This document shows positions 42,973 to 51,495 of a DNA stretch of 64,000 nucleotides, piece by piece; the first letter of the stretch is position 1, and each line of letters begins with the position of its first letter. The stretch lies in the NCBI RefSeq assembly GCF_900109455.1, contig NZ_FOAG01000007.1, forward strand, positions 1-64,000, written 5' to 3'. The translations under genes and the position numbers were made by a program. Under the pieces are notes generated by a model. It was not told the origin of the DNA and did no database searches. It saw only the letters and a list, made by a program, of their open reading frames with translations. This DNA comes from Roseovarius azorensis (GTDB taxonomy: Bacteria; Pseudomonadota; Alphaproteobacteria; Rhodobacterales; Rhodobacteraceae).

Positions 42973-45900
42973 CTATTCTGCTGCCACTGAAGCGGCGTCT
43001 GGCTGCTGCCCCACGATCCGGGCCAGAATGCTTCCCGTGTCGATCCCGTCCCCATGCGGCAGGAACACCCGCAGCTGGAAGGCGATGATCTCGGTGAAGC
43101 ACCCCATGGCCTTGAGGCCGTCGATCATGCCCTTGTCCGCACCGCCCAACTCAAGGCGCATCTCGCCTGCGACACGGCGACGGGTCAGGGACAGACCCCG
43201 ACCCAGATCGACAGGTGCGGTGGTCCCGAGGGCGGCGGTCAGCATCTCCTGCGGCGTTTGCGGGTTGGAGACGAGGAAGCGGGCGCGCAGCGCGACCGCT
43301 CCTTCCTCGCTCAGCGTGCGCCCGATCATCGGCGTCGCCCCGTCCGGCGTGACGCGGTAGATGCGCTCATTGGTGGTCGGAATGTCCTTCCAGATCGGCA
43401 GCAACAGCCCGGTCAGCAGGTAGAGCTTGGTCGTGGTGGTCTTGGGCAGGGACGCAGCCTCGGCATCCCAAAGCCTTGCGAACTCAGGCTTGCCAATCTC
43501 TTCCCAGGCCGAGGACGCGAACCGCGTCTCCTCCAGATAGCTCGACCCGTTTGGCCGCACCACCTTGCGCATCAGCGTGACAATGTCCTCGTCATACATC
43601 TGCATGGGGCGCGCCGAGATGAGCGCCGCGCGCCCCAAAGCACGGTTGACCATCGTGGTCTTATCCGGATTGCGCGAGAGGGCGTCATCTGCTGACAGCA
43701 CATGGACAGGGTCGGTCACCTCAAGCCCGATGATCCGCGTCACGGCGCCGGATTTCGGGCAGGTCCAGAGATCCTCGGTGGAGACCTGTTCGATCTTTTC
43801 GCCGCGTAGGGTTTCCACGCCGAGATCGAGCGTGCCCGCCGCGCGCGCCCGTTCGATCTGATCAGATATTCTCGCCATGAACTCGGCAAAAAGCGCGTTC
43901 TGCAAGTGAATGGGCAGCGCCAGCACCCGGTTCAGAAACCGCTGGATCGGCGGAAGCTCCTCAAGAAGCACCCCGTCCTTGTCGATCAGCCGCAGGGCTG
44001 TCCAGTCGGTGAAGCTCTCGTAGCTCATCGCCTCGGCCCGCCCGGCGGCAAGATCGGCAAAATACCCGCGCAGTGCCGCCCGCGCGATCGGGCTTTCGAG
44101 ATTATCCTCCTCGCGGAACATGCCTTGCGAGCCGGTCTCGCGCTGGCCCTTCGTCAAGGCCCCCAGCTGGTCGAGGCGTTTGGCTATAGTTGAGGTGAAG
44201 CGTTTCTCGCCATGCACATCGGAGGTGCAGACCCGGAAGAAGGGCGCGCTGACCTGGGCAGAGCGATGCGTGCGGCCGAGCCCCTGGATGGCCGCATCTG
44301 CGCGCCAGCCGGGCTCCAACAGGTAGTGCCGGCGCCGTTTCTGGTTCTTCGCCGTTTGCGCCGCGTGATAGGATCGGCCCGTGCCGCCTGCATCGGAGAA
44401 GATCAGGATATCCTTTTCGCCGTCCATGAAGGCTTGGGTCTCGGAGGAATTGCTGCTGGCGGCGCGCTTTTCGATGAAGAGATGACCATCCTCGGCCTTG
44501 AGCGGTCGGATCGACCTTCCGGTCACTTCGGCGACGGCCTCGTCGCCAAAAGCCCAGAGGATCTGATCGAGCGCCGAGGGGATCGGGGCCAGCGTCATCA
44601 ACTCCATCATGGCCGCATCGCGCAGGGCGAGCGCCTCGCGCGAGACGACCAGCGCGCCGGTCTCGTCCCACAAAGGTTCCGCCACCATATTGCCGTCGAT
44701 CTCGACCAGCTTTTGCGCGTGAATCGGGAAGGCTTGTTCGAGATAGCCCAGGACGTAGTCGCGCGGCGTTAGCGCGCCCTCGACCAGCTCGTCCTCCGCG
44801 TCCATCGTCTCAAGCCGACGTTTCAGCAGGCTCTCGCCAGTCGAGACCACCTGGATGACGCAAGCCTTGCCCGCCGCCAGATCGTCCTCAATCGCGCGGA
44901 TGATGGTCGGCGCCTTCATGCCCATCAGGAGATGGTTGAAGAAGCGCTGCTTTGTGCTCTCGAAGCGGGACTTGGCCGAGGCGCGTGCGACCGACGCATT
45001 GGTCTCGCCAGAGGCGTCATTGAAGCCAGTCGCCGTCAGCGCCGCCTCGAGATTGTGGTGGATCGTCCGAAACGCGCCCGCATAGGCGTCGTAGATCTCG
45101 ATCTGGGCCGGGGTGAGCGCGTGCTCAAGCACGTCATACTCCACGCCATCGAAGCTGAGGGCGCGGGCCGTGTAGAGCCCTAATGTCTTGAGATCGCGTG
45201 CGACCACCTCCATGGCCGCCACGCCGCCGGCTTCCATCGCCGACACGAAACTCTCGCGGCTCGGGAAGGGGTATTCGGGGCCCTGCCCCCAGAGACCGAG
45301 ACGCGCGGCATAGGCCAGGTTGTGCACGCTCGTGGCACCCGTGGCCGAGATGTAGAAGACGCGAGCGCGGGGTGCTGCCAGTTGCAGCCGCAGGCCAGCA
45401 AGGCCCTGCTGGGAGGGTTTGATCCCCCTGCCCTGCTCGGACCCGGCGGCATTCTGCATGGCATGGGCCTCATCAAAAGCCAGCACGCCATCGAAGTCTT
45501 CGCCCATCCACTCGAGGATCTGGCTCAGTCGCGTGGTGCCGCATTTGCCCGCCGAGCGCAGCGTGGCGTAGGTGACAAAGAGGATCCCGTCGCCCATCGG
45601 GATGGGTTGGTCCGGTTTCCATTTGGAAAGCGGCTGAATGTCGGCAGGCGAGCCACCGAGATCGGTCCAGTCACGGATCGCGTCCTCGATGAGCGTGGCA
45701 GATTTGGAAACCCAGATTGCCTTCCTGCGCCCGGCCAGCCAGTTCACGAGGATGAGCCCCGCGCATTCGCGGCCCTTGCCGCACCCCGTGCCGTCCCCAA
45801 GGAAATAGCCGAGGCGATAGCTCCGTGCTTCCGGGTCATCATCTGCGCGCGTCAGCTTGGTCTGGTCGTCATCGATGGTAAACCGTCCCGGCAGGTCGCG

Positions 45901-47235
45901 CCCATGGGCATCATGGGCCATGATGATGGTCTCGAGCTGCGCCTCGGAGAGATCTCCCTCCTCGACCAACCGTGCGGGCAGGCGCAGGTCATCACGGCCC
46001 GTATTTGAGGGCATGGGCGGGGCAACCGAGGCCATGGCGATGCTTTCAACGAGCGGCGTGGGATGTTCCTGCGCACCCGCAATCTCGATCCGTTGCGGAC
46101 GGTAGCGCGCATAGATGTCCGAGATGGGCGTGTTGTCGCGCGGGATATCAAGGCTCGTGAACACTAGCGGGACAACGGCATTGGCCCGGGGTTTGGAGGC
46201 GGCGACAGGCGCGGCGGCGGTCTTGCGCGGAGGAGAGGATGGAACGGTCGGCCGCCCGTGAGGGATCGCCGCTGCCTGTTGTACGGGGCGCATCACGGGC
46301 CGGGTTACGGCCACGGCGTCGACAAAAGGAAGGGCTTCATCTAAGTCCCGGACACTGGCGCGGATCATCTCGCCGTCTTCCTGCACCTTGTCGAAGACCA
46401 TCAGCTGGGTTTCCACAGAGGTGCCGAGCTTGCGGTAGACCTGCCCTGGCATCGCCAACGCCAAGCGCGGCGTGAGCAAACCGCAGGCGCGGGACCAATG
46501 CGCGGCATCGCGTTCGGGCGTGAATCCCGGCGGCATGATCGCCACCAGCCGCCCGCCGGGTGCCAGGCGCTTTGCCGTCGCGATGAGATGTTTGGCGGCG
46601 ATGTGCTTGTCCCGGGATCGATCCACCGAGGAGGCGAAAGGCGGATTCATTACCACGACGTCGGGTAGAACAGGCGTCTGCAGCAGATCGTCGATATGTT
46701 CCCCATCATGGCCCGACACCTCGCTGCCGAAGAGGGCGCGCAGGAGGCGCTGGCGAAAGGGGTCGATCTCGTTGAGCAGAAGTGTGGCACCAGCCCGTGC
46801 CGCGAACGCAGCCAGGGCACCGGTGCCAGCCGACGGCTCCAGCACGGTCTCGCCCTTGCGAATGGCAGCCGCCCGCACGACCATTGCCGCGAATGCCAGC
46901 GGCGTGGAAAACTGCTGCAGCCGAATCTGCTGCTCTGACCGGCGGGTTTCCGTCAAGAGCCGCGAGGCGAGCAACTTTGCAGCGGCGATGTCGCCTGCCG
47001 CGCCGTCCCCACGTAGCAGCATCTGGATGGCCGCGGCCTGCATCAGGTCATAGGCCATGCGCCAGTCCCAGGCGCCCCCGGCATCGCTGCCATGGAACGT
47101 CTCGCGCATGATGCGCGCGAGCGCTGAGCTGCGCAGGGGTTGGTTGTCGACCTCCGTGCCGATCTGCTTGAGGGCAGAGACTAGGTCAGCGGTTGAGATT
47201 GAGAGAGCCGAGTTTGCCGGTTTGGGCTTGGTCAT
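42973..47235 (-). CDS. Giant methyltransferase-helicase (Strawberry-notch-like)
   Basis: A 1420-residue protein from ATG 47235. Residues 105-300 form an N6-adenine-type methylase: motif I VLEPSAGTGAL (131-141) and catalytic NPPF (197-200). From about 430 an SF2 helicase of the Strawberry-notch family follows: YFLGDGTGCGKGRECAG as Walker A, LAFDEAHAMQN as Walker B, then FYISATGATS, and motif VI-like IQGLGRTHRSAQ. The linker (330-400) is Pro/Ala-rich. Such fusions occur on large plasmids and phages and are suspected to protect entering DNA by modification or remodelling. It has a leader hairpin covering its ribosome site. Confidence 0.88.
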   Translation of the reverse strand: MTKPKPANSALSISTADLVSALKQIGTEVDNQPLRSSALARIMRETFHGSDAGGAWDWRMAYDLMQAAAIQMLLRGDGAAGDIAAAKLLASRLLTETRRSEQQIRLQQFSTPLAFAAMVVRAAAIRKGETVLEPSAGTGALAAFAARAGATLLLNEIDPFRQRLLRALFGSEVSGHDGEHIDDLLQTPVLPDVVVMNPPFASSVDRSRDKHIAAKHLIATAKRLAPGGRLVAIMPPGFTPERDAAHWSRACGLLTPRLALAMPGQVYRKLGTSVETQLMVFDKVQEDGEMIRASVRDLDEALPFVDAVAVTRPVMRPVQQAAAIPHGRPTVPSSPPRKTAAAPVAASKPRANAVVPLVFTSLDIPRDNTPISDIYARYRPQRIEIAGAQEHPTPLVESIAMASVAPPMPSNTGRDDLRLPARLVEEGDLSEAQLETIIMAHDAHGRDLPGRFTIDDDQTKLTRADDDPEARSYRLGYFLGDGTGCGKGRECAGLILVNWLAGRRKAIWVSKSATLIEDAIRDWTDLGGSPADIQPLSKWKPDQPIPMGDGILFVTYATLRSAGKCGTTRLSQILEWMGEDFDGVLAFDEAHAMQNAAGSEQGRGIKPSQQGLAGLRLQLAAPRARVFYISATGATSVHNLAYAARLGLWGQGPEYPFPSRESFVSAMEAGGVAAMEVVARDLKTLGLYTARALSFDGVEYDVLEHALTPAQIEIYDAYAGAFRTIHHNLEAALTATGFNDASGETNASVARASAKSRFESTKQRFFNHLLMGMKAPTIIRAIEDDLAAGKACVIQVVSTGESLLKRRLETMDAEDELVEGALTPRDYVLGYLEQAFPIHAQKLVEIDGNMVAEPLWDETGALVVSREALALRDAAMMELMTLAPIPSALDQILWAFGDEAVAEVTGRSIRPLKAEDGHLFIEKRAASSNSSETQAFMDGEKDILIFSDAGGTGRSYHAAQTAKNQKRRRHYLLEPGWRADAAIQGLGRTHRSAQVSAPFFRVCTSDVHGEKRFTSTIAKRLDQLGALTKGQRETGSQGMFREEDNLESPIARAALRGYFADLAAGRAEAMSYESFTDWTALRLIDKDGVLLEELPPIQRFLNRVLALPIHLQNALFAEFMARISDQIERARAAGTLDLGVETLRGEKIEQVSTEDLWTCPKSGAVTRIIGLEVTDPVHVLSADDALSRNPDKTTMVNRALGRAALISARPMQMYDEDIVTLMRKVVRPNGSSYLEETRFASSAWEEIGKPEFARLWDAEAASLPKTTTTKLYLLTGLLLPIWKDIPTTNERIYRVTPDGATPMIGRTLSEEGAVALRARFLVSNPQTPQEMLTAALGTTAPVDLGRGLSLTRRRVAGEMRLELGGADKGMIDGLKAMGCFTEIIAFQLRVFLPHGDGIDTGSILARIVGQQPDAASVAAE

Positions 47236-47243
47236 GCGGATTT

Positions 47244-47291
47244 TCCTTTGGATCAGGGTCTGAGTTCCAAAGGACAAAAAGCCCGCTTCCG
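47244..47291 (-). promoter_or_regulatory. Helicase leader: shared motif copy B plus SD-masking hairpin
   Basis: On the minus strand GGAAGCGGGCTTTTT (motif copy B, 47276-47290) is followed by a perfect 9-bp hairpin, TCCTTTGGA with TCCAAAGGA (47244-47252 and 47266-47274, 13-base loop). The downstream arm includes AAAGGA, the ribosome site of the helicase gene, so folding would hide it. Confidence 0.6.
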
Positions 47292-47669
47292 TAATGGGGC
47301 GAGCCTCTGTCAAGGGTTTCGGGCAAGTCAAAAATCTCGGCGAAGATCTCATTCTTCACCGAGTTTGAAGGCACAATTTCAGAAGCTTACTTTTTCTTTT
47401 TCTTTTTCACTGCACCCGCACGTCAGGACTGAAGGACACCCCCCTGTCCGGGCTTCGCTCTTCCGTCCGTAGTCAGCCTCATGGCTGCCACTCTATGCCT
47501 GGTCCAAATCTGGTCCCTGGGTACCTATCTTTTACGCGTATTCAGCGTTAGCCGATAACTTGCGGGCTTCCGGCATCTCCAGGAACCACGTCCCGGCAAG
47601 GGACCTCGTCGTACCTGTCGTCAGGTGCAGTGCGTTCCTCCGTCCGATCAAGTTCTGGAATTGTTTTAC
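47292..47669. other. Non-coding gap holding the far end of the IS110 element
   Basis: Contains pyrimidine tracts (TTTTTCTTTTTC near 47390) and no gene. The 3' end of the IS110 element should lie somewhere in 47520-47669, but the family lacks clear terminal repeats, so I cannot fix it. Confidence 0.35.
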
Positions 47670-48701
47670 TCAGACCGTTGCCGGGTGGCTCTGCGCATGG
47701 CGGAATGGTGTGCCGTCTCGCCACATGCGGTGCAAAACAACGCCAATGCGCCGCGCAAGTGCAATCAAGGCCCGTTTCGATCCACGCCGATGGGCCACTC
47801 TGAGCGCCCAGGCCTGGAGCCAGTTTGGTGACCCACGGTGCATCAAGATCATCGCCGCTTGATACAAGGCCGTTCGAAGGGCCCGGTCGCCGGCTCGAGT
47901 AATTTGCCCGACAATGTCCATCTCTCCGGATTGAGTGCGCCTCGGCGTCAGCCCCACCCACGGACCAACATCCTTCGATCGCGCAAAGCGGGTCGGATCG
48001 TCGATCGCGGATTTGACCGTCAGGGCGACGATCCGACCGACGCCCGGCATCGTCATCATCAGACGGCAAACGTCGTCTTGTTTTGCCAGATCCGCGATTG
48101 TCGCATCCAATTCAGCCAACTCGGCGCGCAACGTCGCACGCGCGCGCAAGAGGGCCTCTGTCGACGCCGACAGGATTTCATTCTGCTCAACCAGTTCCCT
48201 CACCCGGGCCTCGTACCTGATCCGGGTGACATGCCCCAGCTTCAGGCCAAAGTTCCGCAAAACACCCCGCATGGAAAGCTCAAGGTTGATGATGCCCTGC
48301 TGAACGGACTTGCGCGCCGTCAGCAACGCGCGGATTTCCTGAGAGGACACGGATTTGCGGTGTACGGGCCTGTACCATCCCATTTGAAGCAACCGCGCAA
48401 TCCCCTGAGCATCGCGCCGGTCAGTTTTGATCGGCATGGCTTTCAAGGCGGCCTTCACCAACCGCGTTTCCATCAAAACCACATCAAAACCAGCCTCTTC
48501 GATGCCCTTGCTCAGCCATTGGGACAGTGGTCCGGCTTCGAGCCCAATCGCGTCGACCGCGTAAGGTAATGACGTCATCGCACGCACCAGCGCCTCAGGC
48601 TCGCTGGCTGCCTCCAACTCCTCAACAACCTTCCCTTGCGGCCCCAGCACACAAATCGCCGTGCTTGCCAGAGATACATCCAATCCGATAAATACATTCA
48701 T
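47670..48701 (-). CDS. IS110-family transposase
   Basis: A 343-residue DEDD recombinase. The N-terminal RuvC-like domain shows FIGLDVSLAS (first Asp), IGLEAGPLSQWL (Glu) and PIKTDRRDAQGIARLLQ (Asp pair). The C-terminal Tnp domain has MMTMPGVGRIVA and PRRTQSGEMDIVGQITRAGD with the catalytic serine. IS110 enzymes choose target and donor by a bridge RNA made from the element's own non-coding end. The gene is intact. Confidence 0.92.
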   Translation of the reverse strand: MNVFIGLDVSLASTAICVLGPQGKVVEELEAASEPEALVRAMTSLPYAVDAIGLEAGPLSQWLSKGIEEAGFDVVLMETRLVKAALKAMPIKTDRRDAQGIARLLQMGWYRPVHRKSVSSQEIRALLTARKSVQQGIINLELSMRGVLRNFGLKLGHVTRIRYEARVRELVEQNEILSASTEALLRARATLRAELAELDATIADLAKQDDVCRLMMTMPGVGRIVALTVKSAIDDPTRFARSKDVGPWVGLTPRRTQSGEMDIVGQITRAGDRALRTALYQAAMILMHRGSPNWLQAWALRVAHRRGSKRALIALARRIGVVLHRMWRDGTPFRHAQSHPATV

Positions 48702-48892
48702 GTCGTTGCCCTTCTATTCTTAGGAATTGAGGCGCATGGAAACATACGACCTCGTAGACGCGCTGCAGGCGCATCAAGGGCAACGGCACTTCAGATCATG
48801 CTGACAAACAAGCGAAACGTGCTCGATTCGCCGAAAGCCCCATTACGGCATCTTTCGCTTTTCAGGGTGACGGGGGTCAGACCGCGCTGACC
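48702..48892 (-). ncRNA. Candidate IS110 bridge RNA
   Basis: The 190 bases 5' of the transposase have no gene and fold extensively. CGTTGCCCTT (48704-48713) pairs perfectly with AAGGGCAACG (48776-48785), enclosing an 82-base domain. Inside it GCGC-TGCAG-GCGC forms another stem. GGTCAG/CTGACC closes a hairpin at 48875-48892. Length and place match the bridge RNA of IS110-group elements. Guide loops cannot be assigned without the element ends. Confidence 0.45.
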
Positions 48893-48904
48893 TCCAAGGC
48901 TTGG

Positions 48905-49057
48905 TCAGGACTTGGGTTCGACCTGCCGCTTCGCATCAATCAATGCCTGTGCGGCCTGCATCACCTGAACCTGAGATGTTCCCGTGCGTGCATCCTCCAG
49001 CGCGGCCTGTACCTGCGCGCGAAACCACGCGTCATACGCATTTGCTTCAGCGGCCAC
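48905..49057 (-). CDS. Short antitoxin-like protein (RelB/ParE-partner type), orphan
   Basis: A 50-residue ORF starting at GTG 49057, seven bases after a strong GAGGAG site. AYDAWFRAQVQAALEDARTG and VMQAAQALIDAKR match the C-terminal half of small stability-determinant antitoxins (AYDxWFRAKVQxALxDPR). The usual N-terminal DNA-binding part and a ParE-type toxin are missing. The IS110 element begins right behind its stop, so the toxin may have been lost on insertion. Confidence 0.55.
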   Translation of the reverse strand: MAAEANAYDAWFRAQVQAALEDARTGTSQVQVMQAAQALIDAKRQVEPKS

Positions 49058-49204
49058 GGAAATGCTCCTCGAGACCGAGGTGCAGCTGTTCCTTACCCGT
49101 TGGGTCCAATGCGCTTTCTCCGACTATGCTATGGGTCGATGCTACATCACCCACAGTGGTGCCGTAAACGGGAAGGCCGTAAGGTTCACAGCTAACCGGG
49201 CCAC

Positions 49205-49723
49205 TTACCGATCGGGCGCCGCTTCAAGAGACGTCTCGAACCGCTTGTCCGCCGCCGCAGCTTCTTTCAAGAGCGCGTCGAAATTGTCAGGTGGATTTCC
49301 ATCCTCCAGCATCCCTTTGAACGTCGCATAGGCATCCGTCTTGCTGCCGTAGGCGCGCAGGGTCTTATCGTCGTTCACCCAGGCCACCACAATGACCTTC
49401 GCATCGCTGTTGAAGCGGTAGAACAACCGATACTGCTGGAAGAATTTCGCCCTGAACCAGTGCTTGCGGTGATCGCCGAGTGTGCCGCCTTGCCGGAAGG
49501 CGGCGGCACCCGGATCTGCCGGTATGGCCTCGGTGACCAGCTTGAAGATGGCGGCCAGCCGTTTCGTCGGGTTTTTCTTGCGCCAGGTCTTAGGATCGCG
49601 TGCCTTACGCGCCTCGACCTCTTCAATCAGCCCTTCGAGCTGATCCAGAAAGAGCGGATGCGCATAAATCGACCATCCGTTTACGACAAGGGGCGCCCCT
49701 GCGGGCACGCTATCGCCGCTCAT
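49205..49723 (-). CDS. yhaV: YhaV-type toxin
   Basis: A 172-residue ribonuclease toxin of the RelE/YhaV superfamily: NGWSIYAHPLFLDQLEGLIE, then KNPTKRLAAIFKLVTEAIPA, DHRKHWFRAKFFQQYRLFYR and VIVVAWVNDDKTLRAYGSKT. Length and motifs fit YhaV. The start overlaps the antitoxin stop (ATGA at 49720-49723), the standard PrlF-YhaV order. Its tail extends some 15 residues beyond the E. coli-type end. Confidence 0.92.
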   Translation of the reverse strand: MSGDSVPAGAPLVVNGWSIYAHPLFLDQLEGLIEEVEARKARDPKTWRKKNPTKRLAAIFKLVTEAIPADPGAAAFRQGGTLGDHRKHWFRAKFFQQYRLFYRFNSDAKVIVVAWVNDDKTLRAYGSKTDAYATFKGMLEDGNPPDNFDALLKEAAAADKRFETSLEAAPDR

Positions 49724-50046
49724 TCATCCTCGAGCGATAGCGGCGCATCGAGATCGACGTCAACGTCTCCGACCAGTGCTGCAAGACGGTCATGCAAAGC
49801 CCCATCGAACGCCCGAATGCGATCCGGATGCGCCTTGATATCGGCCTCGACAAAATCGAGAAAGGCTCCGAGCACGGGATCTTCCTCGTCGCTGCGCACG
49901 GGCTCGATATAGACCCTGCCACTCGGCTCGGTGCAGTAACGAATCTGGTCGCCCTTGCCCAGCTTGAGCTGTTTGCGCACACCCGCCGGCACGGTCGTCT
50001 GATACCGATCCGTGAGTTTCGAGACATCTTGTGCGAGCGCTGTCAT
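49720..50046 (-). CDS. prlF: PrlF-type antitoxin
   Basis: A 108-residue AbrB/MazE-fold antitoxin: SKLTDRYQTTVPAGVRKQLK and GDQIRYCTEPSGRVYIEPV form the swapped-hairpin DNA-binding domain, and the acidic C-terminus (DVDVDLDAPLSLEDE) binds the toxin. ATG 50046 is the right start; the open frame upstream lacks a ribosome site. It represses its own promoter by family precedent. Confidence 0.92.
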   Translation of the reverse strand: MTALAQDVSKLTDRYQTTVPAGVRKQLKLGKGDQIRYCTEPSGRVYIEPVRSDEEDPVLGAFLDFVEADIKAHPDRIRAFDGALHDRLAALVGDVDVDLDAPLSLEDE

Positions 50047-50172
50047 GGCAGTCTCCTGAAAGAATGGGGGTCTTTGCTGCTTGCGATAGGTAATGCATTT
50101 GCATTGCCATGTCAAGATAAGCCGCAGGATCTGCTGTCGCCGGGCAGGCCGATGAACCGTCCGGCGCAGCAC

Positions 50173-50826
50173 CTATTCTCGCCCCGCGAGATACTCTGCC
50201 AGCACCGGGCTGGCAGCACCTTTCGCGGAGCTGAGCAGCTCCGAGCCCGCGAGCGAGGCTTTCGACAGGCGCACGAGCCCGCCGGTTTCCTCGATGCGGT
50301 AGCAGCGGCGCTTTTGCCGCCCGCGCCTGTAGTGGGTCGCGGTGACAATCTGGCAGGTACTGCCATCGGTGAGCGTCACAGGTGCTGCGAGCTTGATCTT
50401 GTCGCCTTCCTCGTAGTCCGGGATCGCAGCCCAGTCCTGGCAGCGCTGGCGCCAGGCATGAGCATAGCTGTCTGGGTCTTTCAGCTCGGACAGCAGGGCC
50501 AATAGGCTCAGTGGCGCGCGGGATTCGACCGGTCCCGCGCTTTCCTCCATGTCTTTGTAGCCCCAGCAGCCGTCATCGTGTCGGGTGAGGAAGACAGCCC
50601 CGAACGTGATGGAGCCATCCGCATCGGTGACATAGGTCGTGTCTTCGACAGGGGTGCCGTCGATATTTGTGACCTTTGCCGCCGCGTACCAAGTCGAACC
50701 CACCTTGCAGGCTTTGACCAGTTCCGTCTTGCGCCTTTCGCCCTCGAAGGTGCACAGCCGAGCAATCTCCGCTTTCTCATCCGCGTAGGTCTGGACGCGG
50801 CCGTCGGTGTAGAAGAGCCAACCCAT
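50173..50826 (-). CDS. Hypothetical plasmid protein
   Basis: A 217-residue protein from ATG 50826, whose ATG overlaps the upstream gene's stop. Beta-rich start (GWLFYTDGRVQTYADEKAEI), then TWYAAAKVTNIDGTP, ITFGAVFLTRHDDGCWGYKD, and a basic region YRRGRQKRRCYRI. It matches an uncharacterised plasmid family that usually stands beside ParB-like genes; no function known. Four cysteines might bind metal. Confidence 0.75.
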   Translation of the reverse strand: MGWLFYTDGRVQTYADEKAEIARLCTFEGERRKTELVKACKVGSTWYAAAKVTNIDGTPVEDTTYVTDADGSITFGAVFLTRHDDGCWGYKDMEESAGPVESRAPLSLLALLSELKDPDSYAHAWRQRCQDWAAIPDYEEGDKIKLAAPVTLTDGSTCQIVTATHYRRGRQKRRCYRIEETGGLVRLSKASLAGSELLSSAKGAASPVLAEYLAGRE

Positions 50827-51419
50827 CACGCCGCCCTCCGGTCATCGATTTCCATCAGCGCATCGAGCGGCACGCGGTAGGGCTGCATGGCGTCGAAATC
50901 CTCGCAATTGCCGCAGTTCTGCACGATCGCGAAGGTGTCGCAGGCATCCTTGAGGATGACCCGGAAGGTGCCGCCGAGGCCCGAGGGCACTTCGTAGGTC
51001 CCGCCGATGAGATAATCCGAGGCCCGGCGTTTGAGGACGCGGATGCTGTGGCCATCGGTGGCGAGCCGGATGGCCCCTCGCCCCCGGTCGATGAGCACCT
51101 GCACGTCATCCAGGATGTCGGTGTAGAACTGGCCGGTCAGATCGCGAAACGCCATGCGGCGCTGCGCCATCCAGTCGCTGTCCCGAAACGGGTTCATGCC
51201 GTCGGCGAAGGCGAACGAGGGATCGGCCTGTTCGGTGGTGACGATACGGGTGGTCGTGCCATCGATACCGTTCGAGCGCAGATGCACACCATTGCCGACG
51301 ATGAGGATCAGGGCGGGCCTGTCCACGGGCCCGTTCCAGTTGGGCAGGAAGGTCTTGCAGGCGCGCGCATGCGCGATTTGCGCCGCAACAGCGGAGGCAG
51401 AAAACTTGAGAATAGCCAT
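50826..51419 (-). CDS. Hypothetical plasmid protein
   Basis: A 197-residue protein from ATG 51419. SASAVAAQIAHARACKTFLP, then a beta region PALILIVGNGVHLRSNGIDG and a C-terminal YLIGGTYEVPSGLGGTFRVI, NCGNCEDFDAMQPYRVP with a Cys pair. No family known to me. It lies between the large ParB-like gene and the previous gene and looks cotranscribed with both. Confidence 0.75.
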   Translation of the reverse strand: MAILKFSASAVAAQIAHARACKTFLPNWNGPVDRPALILIVGNGVHLRSNGIDGTTTRIVTTEQADPSFAFADGMNPFRDSDWMAQRRMAFRDLTGQFYTDILDDVQVLIDRGRGAIRLATDGHSIRVLKRRASDYLIGGTYEVPSGLGGTFRVILKDACDTFAIVQNCGNCEDFDAMQPYRVPLDALMEIDDRRAA

Positions 51420-51495
51420 GGGGACGTCTTTCGGTTGAGTGTGGGAGGGTCGACCCGCGCGGGCGGCATGGTCTACGCGCGGGTCGCGTGATGGC

